Counted from the stretch's first letter, positions 7,487 to 16,460 are shown. The stretch is DNA of 64,000 bases from Methylotenera_A sp040079935 (GCA_040079935.1 JBEBJI010000010.1:1-64000), one strand, 5' to 3'. Notes: generated by a model from the sequence alone, not told the origin. Translations and numbers: made by a program.

Positions 7487-8884
7487 ATGATGACATATCG
7501 CTATAGTGTGGGCTCACAGACTTATCAGTTTGCAGATTTAAAAGATGTACTTGCAAAGGCAACACCGGCGCGGTCTGGGGACTACCTTGCAGGCGTAGCA
7601 GCCGAAACCTATGCCGAACGCATGGCGGCTAGAATGTGCTTAGCAGAAATCCCGCTTAAAACTTTCCTAGAAGATTTAATAATCCCTTACGAAACTGACG
7701 AAGTCACGCGCCTGATTGTGGACACACATGACAAACAAGCATTTTCAGAAATCAGCCATTTAACTGTGGGCGATTTTAGAGATTGGTTGCTTTCTGATAT
7801 AGCCGATTCTGCTACTTTAAAACGTGTTTCGACTGGCATTACGCCAGAAATGGCCGCGGCTGTAAGCAAACTCATGCGTAACCAAGATTTGATTTTAGTC
7901 GCGAAAAAATGTCACGTAACGACTGCGTTTAGAGACACCATTGGTCTGCCGGGTCATATATCTGTTCGTTTACAGCCCAATCACCCGACTGATGATATGC
8001 GCGGCATTGCTGCTTCGATGCTCGATGGTTTACTTTACGGCGCTGGCGATGCGGTGATTGGTATTAACCCTGCGACAGATAGTTTGCCAGCGTTGATGGA
8101 TTTGTATTATTTGGTCGATGAAGTTATTAACCAATACGAAATCCCCACGCAATCATGTATTTTGACGCATGTGACGAACCAAATTCAGCTCATTGAGCGT
8201 GGCGCACCAGTCGATTTGGTGTTCCAATCCATCGCAGGTACAGAAAAAGCCAATAAAAGCTTCGGCATTGATATTAAATTGCTTCAAGAAGCACAATCTG
8301 CAGCGTATTCATTGAATAGAGGGACAGTTGGCAATAACGTCATGTATTTCGAAACGGGTCAAGGTTCGGCGCTATCTGGCAATGCTAATTTTGGCGTAGA
8401 TCAACAAACCTGCGAGGCACGTGCCTACGCGGTTGCGAGGCATTTATCGCCACTTTTAACAAATACAGTGGTTGGTTTTATCGGCCCAGAATATTTGTAC
8501 GACGGCAAACAAATTATCCGTGCGGGTTTAGAAGACCATTTTTGCGGAAAATTGCTCGGCGTGCCGCTTGGTTGCGATGTATGCTACACCAACCATGCGG
8601 AGGCCGACCAAGACGACATGGACACGCTCATGACGTTGCTCGCCACTGCTGGCCTCACCTTTATTATGGGTATTCCAGGTGCAGATGACATCATGCTGAA
8701 TTACCAAACCACTTCTTTTCACGATACGCTTTATTTGCGCAAAGTACTTGGCCTGAAAGCCGCGCCAGAGTTTGAAATATGGCTTAAAAAAATGCATATT
8801 ATGGATGCCAATGGCAATGTGCAGCCAATCGAGCAGGCACATCATATGCTGCAAAATATGCCTAAACATTTATTAAGCGCATAA
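7487..8884 (+). CDS. eutB: Ethanolamine ammonia-lyase large subunit EutB
   Basis: EutB with EutC cleaves ethanolamine to acetaldehyde and ammonia using adenosylcobalamin. The protein aligns along its length with the E. coli enzyme from memory: RSGDYLAGVAAET near the start, IGLPGHISVRLQPN, FGAGDAVIGxNP-like LYGAGDAVIGINP, YFETGQGSALSGNANFG, FIGPEYLYDGKQIIRAGLED and GCDVCYTNHAEADQDDM (each shown in part). I start it at the ATG at 7487 (465 aa), because the extra upstream 15 residues have no counterpart in the family. A GGGGTAAAG stretch lies just before. eutC follows 4 bases after the stop. No microcompartment shell or EutA reactivase gene is in view, so this is the simple catabolic type. Confidence 0.97.
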   Translation: MMTYRYSVGSQTYQFADLKDVLAKATPARSGDYLAGVAAETYAERMAARMCLAEIPLKTFLEDLIIPYETDEVTRLIVDTHDKQAFSEISHLTVGDFRDWLLSDIADSATLKRVSTGITPEMAAAVSKLMRNQDLILVAKKCHVTTAFRDTIGLPGHISVRLQPNHPTDDMRGIAASMLDGLLYGAGDAVIGINPATDSLPALMDLYYLVDEVINQYEIPTQSCILTHVTNQIQLIERGAPVDLVFQSIAGTEKANKSFGIDIKLLQEAQSAAYSLNRGTVGNNVMYFETGQGSALSGNANFGVDQQTCEARAYAVARHLSPLLTNTVVGFIGPEYLYDGKQIIRAGLEDHFCGKLLGVPLGCDVCYTNHAEADQDDMDTLMTLLATAGLTFIMGIPGADDIMLNYQTTSFHDTLYLRKVLGLKAAPEFEIWLKKMHIMDANGNVQPIEQAHHMLQNMPKHLLSA

Positions 8885-8888
8885 CTTT

Positions 8889-9671
8889 ATGTCAAACAAA
8901 CAACATTTACATTTAGATCCTTGGCATCAGTTAAAAAGCCATACGCGTGCGCGCATCGCAATTGGTCGTGTGGGGAGTAGCTTACCAACCAAAGAGGTGT
9001 TGGATTTTGGCCTAAGTCACGCCATGGCGCGCGATGCCGTGCATTTAGCACTTGATGTCAATGCGCTAGAAAACGACATTAAAGCGCAAAATTTTTCTAC
9101 CTTACGTGTTAAAAGCATGGCTCCAGACCGCGCCAGCTATTTGTTGCGGCCAGATTGGGGTCGTAGATTGCATGAAAAAAGTTTAAGTGATTTAAATAAT
9201 CTTAATACAACAAAGTCGATTGATTTTCTAATTGTGGTGGGCGACGGACTATCTTCGCTTGCTGTGTCGCGTCATGTGGTGCCTTTACTGGCCGAGTTGC
9301 GTCATCATTTACCAAAAGAATGGTCTGCAAGCCGCGTGGTTATTGCCTCTCAGGCACGCGTTGCAATAGGCGATGAAATTGGCCAAGCGCTCAATACAAA
9401 AATTGTCGCTATGCTGATTGGCGAGCGTCCAGGCTTGAGTTCGCCCGATAGTTTGGGTATTTACCTGACTTACAATCCGAAGCTCGGTTTAAGCGATGCA
9501 GATAGAAATTGTATTTCGAACGTGCGGCCAGAAGGTTTGCAATATGCGGCTGCCGCTAAAAAATTGGTTTGGCTGGCTAAAGAAGCAATGCGTTTAAAAG
9601 TGACTGGCGTTGCACTAAAAGATGAAAGTGATGTGCAGGAAATTGGCCAACAAGGCAAATTGGAGTCTTAG
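8889..9671 (+). CDS. eutC: Ethanolamine ammonia-lyase small subunit EutC
   Basis: This is the small subunit of the cobalamin-dependent lyase, which with EutB forms the active site and holds part of the corrin. Family features seen are the early TRARIAIGRVGSSLPTKEVLDF, the DHAMARDAV-like SHAMARDAVH, the central VVGDGLSSLAVSRH and the late ERPGLSSPDSLGIYLTY (shown in part). The length of 260 residues is normal. The gene starts 4 bases after eutB, which fits translational coupling of two subunits made in equal amounts. It converges on the glycosylase gene with a 12-base gap. Confidence 0.96.
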   Translation: MSNKQHLHLDPWHQLKSHTRARIAIGRVGSSLPTKEVLDFGLSHAMARDAVHLALDVNALENDIKAQNFSTLRVKSMAPDRASYLLRPDWGRRLHEKSLSDLNNLNTTKSIDFLIVVGDGLSSLAVSRHVVPLLAELRHHLPKEWSASRVVIASQARVAIGDEIGQALNTKIVAMLIGERPGLSSPDSLGIYLTYNPKLGLSDADRNCISNVRPEGLQYAAAAKKLVWLAKEAMRLKVTGVALKDESDVQEIGQQGKLES

Positions 9672-9683
9672 TTAAATTGCCAG

Positions 9684-10304
9684 CTACTTAGGCACTCGCC
9701 ACAAGTACCAGCTAGCAATGGTGCGGTGCGGGCTCCAAGCTTTGCCAATCTCGGCAATTTCTTTGCGTTTGGGTGTAATTTCTAGTTTTTTAAGGCGTTT
9801 GTAACCTTCTACTACAGCAAAATCATCGGCAGGCAGAATATCCATGCGCTTGAGAGTGAACATTAACATCATTTCCACTGTCCATTGGCCGATACCCTTT
9901 AGTGTGACAAGGCGCGCGCTGAGTTCTGCGTCGCTCATGTTTTCTGCGGCTTGGCGCGATGGCACGATGCCTGTAACGGCGCCATTTGCAATGCCCTGAA
10001 TTGTTTCAATTTTTCTGGCAGAAAATCCGCAAGCGCGTAAATCGTCGAATTGCGCAGAGATTAATTGCTCGGGTTGCGGAAATCCATTAAACAGATTTTT
10101 GAACCGCGCAAAAATTGCATCGCCCGCTTTGCCGTGTAGCTGTTGGTAAGCCACGGCCTGCACTAAAGATTCATAAATGTTAAGCGTTGGTTCAGTTTCG
10201 GCATTAAACGTGCAAGCGCCGACAGTGCGAATTAATTGCGCCCAATCGGCGTCAATTTCGCTTAAAAACTGCTTGGCCAGAGCATGAGATTGCGGAGCAG
10301 ACAT
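9684..10304 (-). CDS. AlkA-type DNA-3-methyladenine glycosylase, 206 aa
   Basis: This is an HhH-GPD base-excision enzyme that removes alkylated purines. The helix-hairpin-helix is visible as LVTLKGIGQWTVEMM (about residues 131-145), followed by the catalytic aspartate in ILPADDFAV about 15-20 residues later. The early SLVQAVAYQQLHGKAGDAIF is the typical helix of the AlkA/Mag superfamily. At 206 residues it is the short form without the N-terminal domain of E. coli AlkA, closer to yeast MAG1-like proteins. It has no iron-sulfur cluster cysteines. A dispersed palindrome lies 79 bases upstream, before the cupin gene. Confidence 0.9.
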   Translation of the reverse strand: MSAPQSHALAKQFLSEIDADWAQLIRTVGACTFNAETEPTLNIYESLVQAVAYQQLHGKAGDAIFARFKNLFNGFPQPEQLISAQFDDLRACGFSARKIETIQGIANGAVTGIVPSRQAAENMSDAELSARLVTLKGIGQWTVEMMLMFTLKRMDILPADDFAVVEGYKRLKKLEITPKRKEIAEIGKAWSPHRTIASWYLWRVPK

Positions 10305-10383
10305 GGTTAAGATTATAACTACTTAACCAGTTTTTATGAAAAAACTTATGACGCAAATTAGCGCTAATATATATTAAAAGCAC

Positions 10384-10420
10384 TGCCCTGCAGACCAATA
10401 TCCATGCGGCTTGCAGGTCA
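10384..10420 (+). repeat. Dispersed palindromic element, copy 2
   Basis: The core AATATCCATGC is perfect, with two changes in the left arm and one in the right arm relative to the consensus. It lies between the glycosylase and cupin genes, 33 bases downstream of the cupin stop codon (both genes are on the minus strand). Confidence 0.88.
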
Positions 10421-10453
10421 GCTATTCCAACTATTTATTGAGTAAAAAGCAGT

Positions 10454-10777
10454 CTAAAGTTTTAACGCGGCTTTAATGCGTCTAAATGCTTGGCTAACCG
10501 CGTTGCCATCCAGATGATAATGTTTATGCAGAGGTTTTATTACTTGCCAGCTTGCTTTTAAACCTGCAGGAAAAGTTACCAAATCGCCTTTGCCAAAACT
10601 CACAGGCGCGCCGCCTATTGGCGTAATCACGCACTCACCTTCTAAAATGTAAGCAATTTCTTGCTCGTGAAAAGTCCAAGGGAAAGTTGAAATTTCTTTC
10701 TGCCAAGTTGGCCATTTACTTACATTTAAAGTATCTAAGCGATTTTGGGTGGGGTTGTTTTCGACGGTGATTTGCAT
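10454..10777 (-). CDS. Small cupin protein (DUF861 type), 107 aa
   Basis: This is a single cupin barrel of the EutQ/DUF861 kind, with a conserved W-x-x-E start (WPTWQKEISTFPWTFHEQE), the turn YILEGECVITP and GKGDLVTFPAGLKASWQV. Such proteins bind small organic acids or ureidoglycolate-like compounds, but the substrate cannot be read from sequence. The usual metal-binding histidines are reduced, which is common in this subgroup. It precedes the glycosylase gene by 149 bases on the same strand. The similarity to EutQ cupins is structural and does not by itself link it to eutBC. Confidence 0.8.
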   Translation of the reverse strand: MQITVENNPTQNRLDTLNVSKWPTWQKEISTFPWTFHEQEIAYILEGECVITPIGGAPVSFGKGDLVTFPAGLKASWQVIKPLHKHYHLDGNAVSQAFRRIKAALKL

Positions 10778-10875
10778 AAGAGTCCTTTTTAAAGAGCGCG
10801 TATTTTAGCGTATAGCAGCCATCAGTAGTAAAATAGCGTTTTGAGTGAAAAGTCTAGTGAAGCAGGTTAATAGCG

Positions 10876-11823
10876 ATGCAGGTTAATTTAGAACAAGCGA
10901 TTACCAAATTAAAAAACGGTGAAGTGGTGGCGATCCCTACCGAAACCGTTTATGGCTTGGCGGCGGATGCGACTAATGACGAGGCTTTGCAGCAGATTTA
11001 CGCGATTAAACAACGCCCTGCCGATAATCCGCTAATTGTGCATATTGCGGACATTTCACAAGTAAACGATTGGGCGGCGGAGTTTTCACCGCTCGCGCAA
11101 AAGCTCGCCCAAGCGTTTTGGCCTGGGCCGTTTACCCTAGTATTGCCTGCCAAGTCTCATGTTTCCTCAATTGTACGTGGCGGCCAGCCAACCGTTGCAT
11201 TGCGCGTGCCTAACCATCCAATCGCACTACAGTTACTAAAAGTAAGTGGTTTGGCGCTGGCTGCGCCATCGGCCAATAAATTCACGCAACTCAGCCCAAC
11301 CACGGCAGCGCATGTAACAGCAGGTTTGGGCGAGGAAGTTGCGGTGTTAGATGGCGGCGCTTGCAAGGTGGGAATTGAATCGACGATTGTTGCGGTGCAA
11401 GGTGACAGTTGGCAATTATTGCGTTTGGGCATGCTGCCAGAAGCCAATGTTGAAGCACTTGCTGGTGTGCCTGCCACACAGCTTAAAACGAATCTTGCAA
11501 AAGATATAATAAAAGTACCAGGTCAACATTTGTTGCATTATTCACCTAAAACGCCGATTAAATTATTTGACTCTCGCGAGGCGCTCATTCATTTTGCTAA
11601 AACTTCGCAAAAATCTTGCGCGGCTTTATTGTTTGGCGCAGGCGCGCTGCCGATTTGCAAATACGTTATTTTGCCAAATCAGGCAGTGCAAGCGGCAGAG
11701 CAGCTCTACAGTGTGTTGCATACTATGGATGATTTTAACGTGGAGCAGTTATTGGTAGAAATGCCGCCTTATGCCTCGGATTGGCTGGCGATTTTGGATA
11801 GATTAATCCGCGCTACGCATTAA
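10876..11823 (+). CDS. tsaC: Threonylcarbamoyl-AMP synthase, Sua5 type, 315 aa
   Basis: The enzyme makes threonylcarbamoyl-AMP from threonine, bicarbonate and ATP, the first step of the t6A37 tRNA modification. The YrdC domain covers about residues 1-200: AIPTETVYGLAADA, the KxR motif in AIKQRPADNPLIVHI, a second block ALRVPNHPIA ... APSANKFTQLSPT, and IESTIVAVQG. Residues 215-315 form the extra C-terminal Sua5 domain (PGQHLLHYSPKTP ... LNVEQLLVE-like), so this is the long Sua5 form rather than the short TsaC. A single gene with its own upstream region. The symbol is used in the functional sense. Confidence 0.95.
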   Translation: MQVNLEQAITKLKNGEVVAIPTETVYGLAADATNDEALQQIYAIKQRPADNPLIVHIADISQVNDWAAEFSPLAQKLAQAFWPGPFTLVLPAKSHVSSIVRGGQPTVALRVPNHPIALQLLKVSGLALAAPSANKFTQLSPTTAAHVTAGLGEEVAVLDGGACKVGIESTIVAVQGDSWQLLRLGMLPEANVEALAGVPATQLKTNLAKDIIKVPGQHLLHYSPKTPIKLFDSREALIHFAKTSQKSCAALLFGAGALPICKYVILPNQAVQAAEQLYSVLHTMDDFNVEQLLVEMPPYASDWLAILDRLIRATH

Positions 11824-11906
11824 ACCACTGAACTTAATTTTTGGCTTGTTTTTAGGCGAAAAAGGGCGTAAATTCAAGCTGTAAGTGCGTAAATTTGGAG
11901 TTTAAT

Positions 11907-12128
11907 ATGCCAGATAATAAATACGGATTAGGTAGTAGTAAAGTCGCCACTGAGCATCACGAAACGCATCATAAAACTGTGGCCACGCAGCCCGCTAACT
12001 GCAAATTTTGCAGTAGCACCAATTTGACATTAAGCCCTAGCATGCACGATCATCGTTGTAACGATTGCGGCGAGTGGCAAAATGACATTCCTCAGGGCTA
12101 TTCAACAGGCAGAAGTAGCGACTACTAA
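11907..12128 (+). CDS. Small zinc-ribbon protein, 73 aa
   Basis: The C-terminal half has two cysteine pairs, CKFC and CNDC, spaced 26 residues apart with HDHR between them, as in a treble-clef or ribbon zinc site. The first 30 residues are His-rich (EHHETHHKT) and may be flexible. I choose the ATG at 11907, because TTGGAG lies 6 bases before it. A longer TTG start is possible. The function is unknown. The last 27 bases overlap the end of the convergent protease gene. Confidence 0.65.
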   Translation: MPDNKYGLGSSKVATEHHETHHKTVATQPANCKFCSSTNLTLSPSMHDHRCNDCGEWQNDIPQGYSTGRSSDY

Positions 12129-13148
12129 ATCGCAGTCAGTTTTGCTTAGTTTTAGCGCTTCAGTAAATTCCACATCCAAATCACCGTCAATGGCTTTTAG
12201 CGCAACGCGCGTTTTCTCTACCTCATCCGTTTTACCAGCGCGATTGGCTATTAATCCAAGCTCAAACATTGTGGCAATATGTTGCGGGTGAAGGCTTAAT
12301 ACTTGTTGAAAATAGGTGTTGGCTTTATTTAAGTCACCTAAATTTTCTTCTGCAACACCCGCGTAGAATAAGGCTTCTGGGCTAGTGGGTTCTTTAGCAA
12401 TCCATTCTTGCGCTACAATTTTTAGGTCAACCCACTTTTCGTTTTGGTAAGGCAACACAACGCGCATAAAAAATGGCCGCTGTAGCTCGGGGGCATCCCA
12501 AAATGGTAATTCATTGGTATCTAGAGATGCCGTGTCAGGCGCATCCATTAAAGCTTTCACCCATTTTACTGGCACATTATAAAAAAATGCACCCTTACGT
12601 CCTGGGCTTTTGAAAGTACTAATGGCAACTAGTTTTCCATCGGCGTCAAATACAGGGCTACCGCTTGCACCCATCACAAATGAGGCATCGGTGCGCACAA
12701 CTTGGCTATCATCGAGCGCGTATAAAGCTTTAATTTTGCCTTGTGTGGTTTGCGGTTTAGGCGGGCCACCGGGAAAACCAATCGAGAAAATAGTTTGCTC
12801 GTAATTTAAGTTTTCAGAATCTCCCAGTACCACAGGTGCTAAATCTAAATATTTAAAGCGCATAATACAGATGTCGTGCTTCCAATCGGCCTTCATGGCC
12901 TCGGGGATAAAGCTATCACCGAACTTGGCAATTTTAACGCCCCTTGAGTTAGCTAAAACGTGGCAATTAGTAGCGACTAAATCTTTGCCCACCACCACAC
13001 CAGTACCCACGCCATGCCCGCCAGATTTGGTAGCAATATGCACCTTAACCACCGAGGCTTTGAGCTTATAAGCCATCTCACTAATAGATTCTGCTTGCAG
13101 CGCATTGTGAAACAAAATAAGTACAATGAAAACCAAGTTTGAACGCAT
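12102..13148 (-). CDS. Periplasmic trypsin-like protease with TPR repeats, 348 aa
   Basis: I start at the ATG at 13148, which gives a clean signal peptide (MRSNLVFIVLILFHNALQAES). The S1 protease triad is visible: His in ATNCHVLANS, Asp in KHDICIMRF, and Ser in GASGSPVFD, in DegP-like order but with no PDZ domain. The C-terminal 100 residues hold TPR-like helices (EALFYAGVAEENLGDLNKANTYFQQVLSLHPQH, in part, then ATMFELGLIANRAGKTDEV). It is probably an exported quality-control or processing protease with a protein-binding tail. Its end overlaps the zinc-ribbon gene by 27 bases. Confidence 0.88.
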   Translation of the reverse strand: MRSNLVFIVLILFHNALQAESISEMAYKLKASVVKVHIATKSGGHGVGTGVVVGKDLVATNCHVLANSRGVKIAKFGDSFIPEAMKADWKHDICIMRFKYLDLAPVVLGDSENLNYEQTIFSIGFPGGPPKPQTTQGKIKALYALDDSQVVRTDASFVMGASGSPVFDADGKLVAISTFKSPGRKGAFFYNVPVKWVKALMDAPDTASLDTNELPFWDAPELQRPFFMRVVLPYQNEKWVDLKIVAQEWIAKEPTSPEALFYAGVAEENLGDLNKANTYFQQVLSLHPQHIATMFELGLIANRAGKTDEVEKTRVALKAIDGDLDVEFTEALKLSKTDCDLVVATSAC

Positions 13149-13323
13149 AAGTACACTTTCTTTTAAATTGCGAGCTTTTATAAGCTGTAAGTTAAATGAC
13201 AATGAATTTAAAAAATAATTCTTGATACTAGTGATACATATTGCCAAATTTAATTGCTTTTTTGTGTGACAAACCTCACAAAGCTAGTAAAATGACGCAT
13301 CTTTAGATGTTAAGAATAAAAGT

Positions 13324-14058
13324 ATGTTGTCTCAATCGCATTTTGTTGATTTGCCCACACCAACCGGTGTGATGCGTACTTATGTACATAGACCAGTACA
13401 TCATAACAAAATCCCTGCAATTTTATTTTACTCTGAAATTTTTCAGCAAACCGGCCCAATTGAGCGCGCAGCGCGATTTATGGCAGGTCAAGGTTATGCG
13501 GTGCTGGTGCCAGAGGTGTTTCACGAGCTGAACCCAATTGGCACAGTGCTTGGCTATGATAATGCAGGTCGCGATAAAGGCAATTGCGATAAAGCCGCAA
13601 AAGACGTGCAAGGCTACGACAGCGACAACCAAGCAATGATAGCGTATTTAGCCAAGCAAGATTGGTATAACGGCAACCTGGGCGCCATGGGGTTTTGTAT
13701 TGGTGGGCACTTGGCATTTCGTGCCGCGTTACAGCCAGAAGTAAAAGCAAGCGCATGTTTTTATGCGACTGATCTGCACAATAACAATATTCCCAACAAA
13801 CCAAATGAACATAGTATGGAAAGACTTGCCGATATTAAAGGCGAGCTGATGATGATTTGGGGCAAGCAAGATAATCATGTACCAACGGAAGGTCGCATGC
13901 AGGTGTATCAAAAATTATTAGCATCTAACGTAAACTTTACTTGGCACGAATTTAATGGCCAACATGCCTTTATGCGTGATGAAGATGAGCGTTATGATGC
14001 GCAACTTGAGCTAATTACCTATCAATTGGCCTTGCAAATGTTTAGCAGGACTTTATAG
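13324..14058 (+). CDS. Dienelactone hydrolase family protein, 244 aa
   Basis: This is an alpha/beta hydrolase with the nucleophile motif GFCIGGH (cysteine, as in dienelactone hydrolases), the acid in WGKQDNHVP and the histidine in FNGQHAFM. Together these make the full Cys-Asp-His triad. The first strand-turn region (TPTGVMRTYVHRP) and the EIFQQTGPIERAARFMA block are also typical of COG0412. No chlorocatechol genes are nearby, so it is probably a general esterase/lactonase of unknown substrate. It is transcribed alone. Confidence 0.9.
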   Translation: MLSQSHFVDLPTPTGVMRTYVHRPVHHNKIPAILFYSEIFQQTGPIERAARFMAGQGYAVLVPEVFHELNPIGTVLGYDNAGRDKGNCDKAAKDVQGYDSDNQAMIAYLAKQDWYNGNLGAMGFCIGGHLAFRAALQPEVKASACFYATDLHNNNIPNKPNEHSMERLADIKGELMMIWGKQDNHVPTEGRMQVYQKLLASNVNFTWHEFNGQHAFMRDEDERYDAQLELITYQLALQMFSRTL

Positions 14059-14170
14059 ATTCCAAGCAAGGGATGATTGTAAATTAAGCCTTATAATTAT
14101 GCTTTATCATCCATTTGTAGTTTGATTAACAATTGTAGTATTGCAATTATTTATTTAAAAGAGAGCTTTT

Positions 14171-15688
14171 ATGACCACAAAAAATGCTGATATTGGCCTA
14201 GTTGGCCTAGCTGTGATGGGGCAAAATTTAGCCCTAAATATTGCTGACCACGGTTATACGATTGCAGTTTACAACCGCGATCCTAAAAAAATGACCAATT
14301 TTATTAAAGAGTGTAAAGCCAAAGAGCCTTCACACGCCAATGTAGTGGGTCATGCCGATTTGGCTTCTTTTGTATTAAGCATTAAGCGCCCTCGCAAAAT
14401 TGTACTGCTAGTTAAAGCAGGTAGCGCGACCGATGTGACAATTAACGCATTGCTACCCTTCTTAGAGCAAGGCGATATTATTATCGATGGTGGCAACTCA
14501 TTGTGGACCGACACAATTCGTCGTGAAAAAGAATTAGCAGTAAAGGGTATTGATTTTATTGGTTCAGGCGTTTCTGGTGGCGAAACTGGTGCACGTTTTG
14601 GCCCAAGCTTAATGCCATCTGGCACTCGCAAAGCTTGGGCTAGTTTAGAACCAATTTGGCGCGACATTGCAGCGAAAGTGAACAATGAAACGGGCGAGCC
14701 AATGGAAGGCGGCAAACCTGGCAAGCCAGTTGAAGGTGGCTTTTCTTGTGCTGAATACATCGGACCAGATGGTTCTGGCCATTATGTGAAAATGGTGCAT
14801 AACGGTATTGAATATATCGACATGCAGTTGATTTGCGAAGCCTACTGGCTGATGAAAAACCTACTGGGTATGCCAGCAGATGAAATTGGTAAAGTGTTTG
14901 CAGAATGGAATAAAGGCGCGCTTTCTAGCTTCTTAATCGAAATTACTGCCGACATCCTGCAACAAAAAGACCCGATGACTAAAGGTTTCTTGGTTGATCA
15001 AATTTTAGATACAGCGGGCCAAAAAGGTACAGGTCAATGGACTGCAGCCAATGCACTTGAGCTAGGCGCACCGGCTAACGCTATTGCGGCGGCGGTTTAT
15101 GCCCGCGCACTTTCAAGCTTAAAAGAAGAACGTGTTGAAGCCAGCAAAATCTTAAAAGGCCCAGCAGTTAAAAAAGTAGAAGGCGACAAAAAAGAAATTA
15201 TTGAAGCCATTAAAAACGCGCTATATTGCTCAAAAATTTGTGCCTACGCGCAAGGCTTTCAACTTATCGATAAAGCACAAGTAGCTTATAACTGGAAACT
15301 TAACTTTGGTGAAATTGCGCAAATTTGGCGTGGTGGTTGTATTATTCGCGCACGCTTCTTACAAAAAATCACCAATGCCTATGCACTTAATTCGCGTTTG
15401 AAGAACTTGATGTTAGACCCATATTTTACTAACGCGATGAACGAAGGCCAAGCTGGCTGGCGTAAAGTGATAGCTCTGGCAGTGACTAATGGCATTCCTG
15501 CACAAGGTTTTAGTGCGGCTTTAGCTTACTATGATGGCTACCGCAGTGCTGATTTACCAGCCAATCTATTGCAAGGTCAGCGCGATTACTTTGGTGCGCA
15601 TACTTACGAGCGTAAAGATCAACCACGTGGTCAATTCTACCATTTGGATTGGCCTGAGCCAAAACGCCCACAGTTGGTGGTTGAATAG
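14171..15688 (+). CDS. gnd: 6-phosphogluconate dehydrogenase (decarboxylating), long form
   Basis: It oxidises 6-phosphogluconate to ribulose 5-phosphate and CO2. In methylotrophs with the ribulose monophosphate cycle this runs the cyclic oxidation of formaldehyde carbon. The Rossmann start GLVGLAVMGQNLALN, the signature YIDGGNS-like IIDGGNSLWTD, GSGVSGGETGARFGPSLMPSG, the catalytic-lysine helix GHYVKMVHNGIEY and the C-terminal GQRDYFGAHTYER are all present. At 505 residues it is about 35 longer than the E. coli enzyme. Part of this is a Gly/Pro/Glu-rich insert near residues 170-190 (GEPMEGGKPGKPVEGG). A clear terminator follows the stop. Confidence 0.97.
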   Translation: MTTKNADIGLVGLAVMGQNLALNIADHGYTIAVYNRDPKKMTNFIKECKAKEPSHANVVGHADLASFVLSIKRPRKIVLLVKAGSATDVTINALLPFLEQGDIIIDGGNSLWTDTIRREKELAVKGIDFIGSGVSGGETGARFGPSLMPSGTRKAWASLEPIWRDIAAKVNNETGEPMEGGKPGKPVEGGFSCAEYIGPDGSGHYVKMVHNGIEYIDMQLICEAYWLMKNLLGMPADEIGKVFAEWNKGALSSFLIEITADILQQKDPMTKGFLVDQILDTAGQKGTGQWTAANALELGAPANAIAAAVYARALSSLKEERVEASKILKGPAVKKVEGDKKEIIEAIKNALYCSKICAYAQGFQLIDKAQVAYNWKLNFGEIAQIWRGGCIIRARFLQKITNAYALNSRLKNLMLDPYFTNAMNEGQAGWRKVIALAVTNGIPAQGFSAALAYYDGYRSADLPANLLQGQRDYFGAHTYERKDQPRGQFYHLDWPEPKRPQLVVE

Positions 15689-15706
15689 CTGACAGAAAAT
15701 CCAATC

Positions 15707-15735
15707 ATGGGCTGGCAATGTTGCCGCCCATTTTT
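15707..15735 (+). terminator. Intrinsic terminator of gnd
   Basis: The arms ATGGGC-T-GGCAA and TTGCC-GCCCAT pair across a two-base loop with one bulged T, followed by TTTTT. It begins 19 bases after the gnd stop codon. Confidence 0.8.
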
Positions 15736-15771
15736 ACTACAAACTATATTAATTGAGTGTTTAAATTAAAC

Positions 15772-15954
15772 TTAAACACAATCGCTATAAGCTTCTAGTG
15801 TGCGATTAAAGTTTTTATGTTTTTGGAAATCTACAATGTTAGATTCTTGCACGTTGACCTCTTCAGTTTTTTTGCTGAGTTCTGGGTTATAAACTTCTTT
15901 AGCCATTTCTGGTTTTACTACTTGCGTACTGTTTAAATTTAAAGCTTGCATCAT
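15772..15954 (-). CDS. Small unknown protein, 60 aa
   Basis: The frame starts MMQALNLNSTQVVKPEM and ends AYSDCV, and a CAAAAGGAAAA ribosome site lies just before the ATG pair. It is hydrophilic, with a C-terminal stretch (NIVDFQKHKNFNRTLEAY) that looks helical, and no signal peptide. It is divergent from thiS and convergent with gnd. I do not recognise it. Its good start signal and tidy position support a real gene. Confidence 0.5.
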   Translation of the reverse strand: MMQALNLNSTQVVKPEMAKEVYNPELSKKTEEVNVQESNIVDFQKHKNFNRTLEAYSDCV

Positions 15955-16250
15955 ATTTTCCTTTTGGGAGTTAAAACTACGGGAATTTTGTTCCTGTAGC
16001 GTATGAGTTTAATCTATCAAATAAATTCATTGTATTCACGGCTTTAGTCGATAAATCATTAAAATCATTACATATCGGTATATAACGCGGATAATCTATT
16101 GCGGAATACACACAAGGTAACTATTTTTTCATACTTAAATATAAGCATTAGTTGTGCCAAATTAATTTGTGATTAAAATTTAGTTATAAATATAGGCATA
16201 TTTGCTTGCAAACATCGTAAAATATGGGCTCTCTAAGAGGTTAAGAGTAA

Positions 16251-16454
16251 ATGAAAATTTCTATTAATGGCAATGTTAAGCAATTCGATTATGAGAAGTT
16301 GACAATTTCTGCACTTGTGATGACACTAAATTTAACTGGTAAGCGTTTAGCAATTGAAAAAAATGGTGAAATTGTGCCGCGAAGTCAGTTTGCAGAAGTG
16401 AATTTGCAAGATGGCGATAAGTTGGAAATCGTAGGTGCTGTTGGTGGCGGATAA
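16251..16454 (+). CDS. thiS: Sulfur carrier protein ThiS
   Basis: This is a ubiquitin-fold carrier that delivers sulfur, as a C-terminal thiocarboxylate, for the thiazole ring of thiamine. It is 67 residues long and begins with the strand MKISINGNVKQF. It ends in the diagnostic GAVGGG, whose terminal Gly-Gly is adenylated and thiolated. thiG starts 6 bases later, the usual pairing. I checked the 296 bases upstream for the conserved parts of a TPP riboswitch and did not find them. Confidence 0.95.
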   Translation: MKISINGNVKQFDYEKLTISALVMTLNLTGKRLAIEKNGEIVPRSQFAEVNLQDGDKLEIVGAVGGG

Positions 16455-16460
16455 ATAGGC

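Noticed and set aside
16081..16250. Possible TPP riboswitch upstream of thiSG
   Set aside because: The conserved CTGAGA and ACCC...GGGT-type blocks are not present in the 296 bases before thiS.
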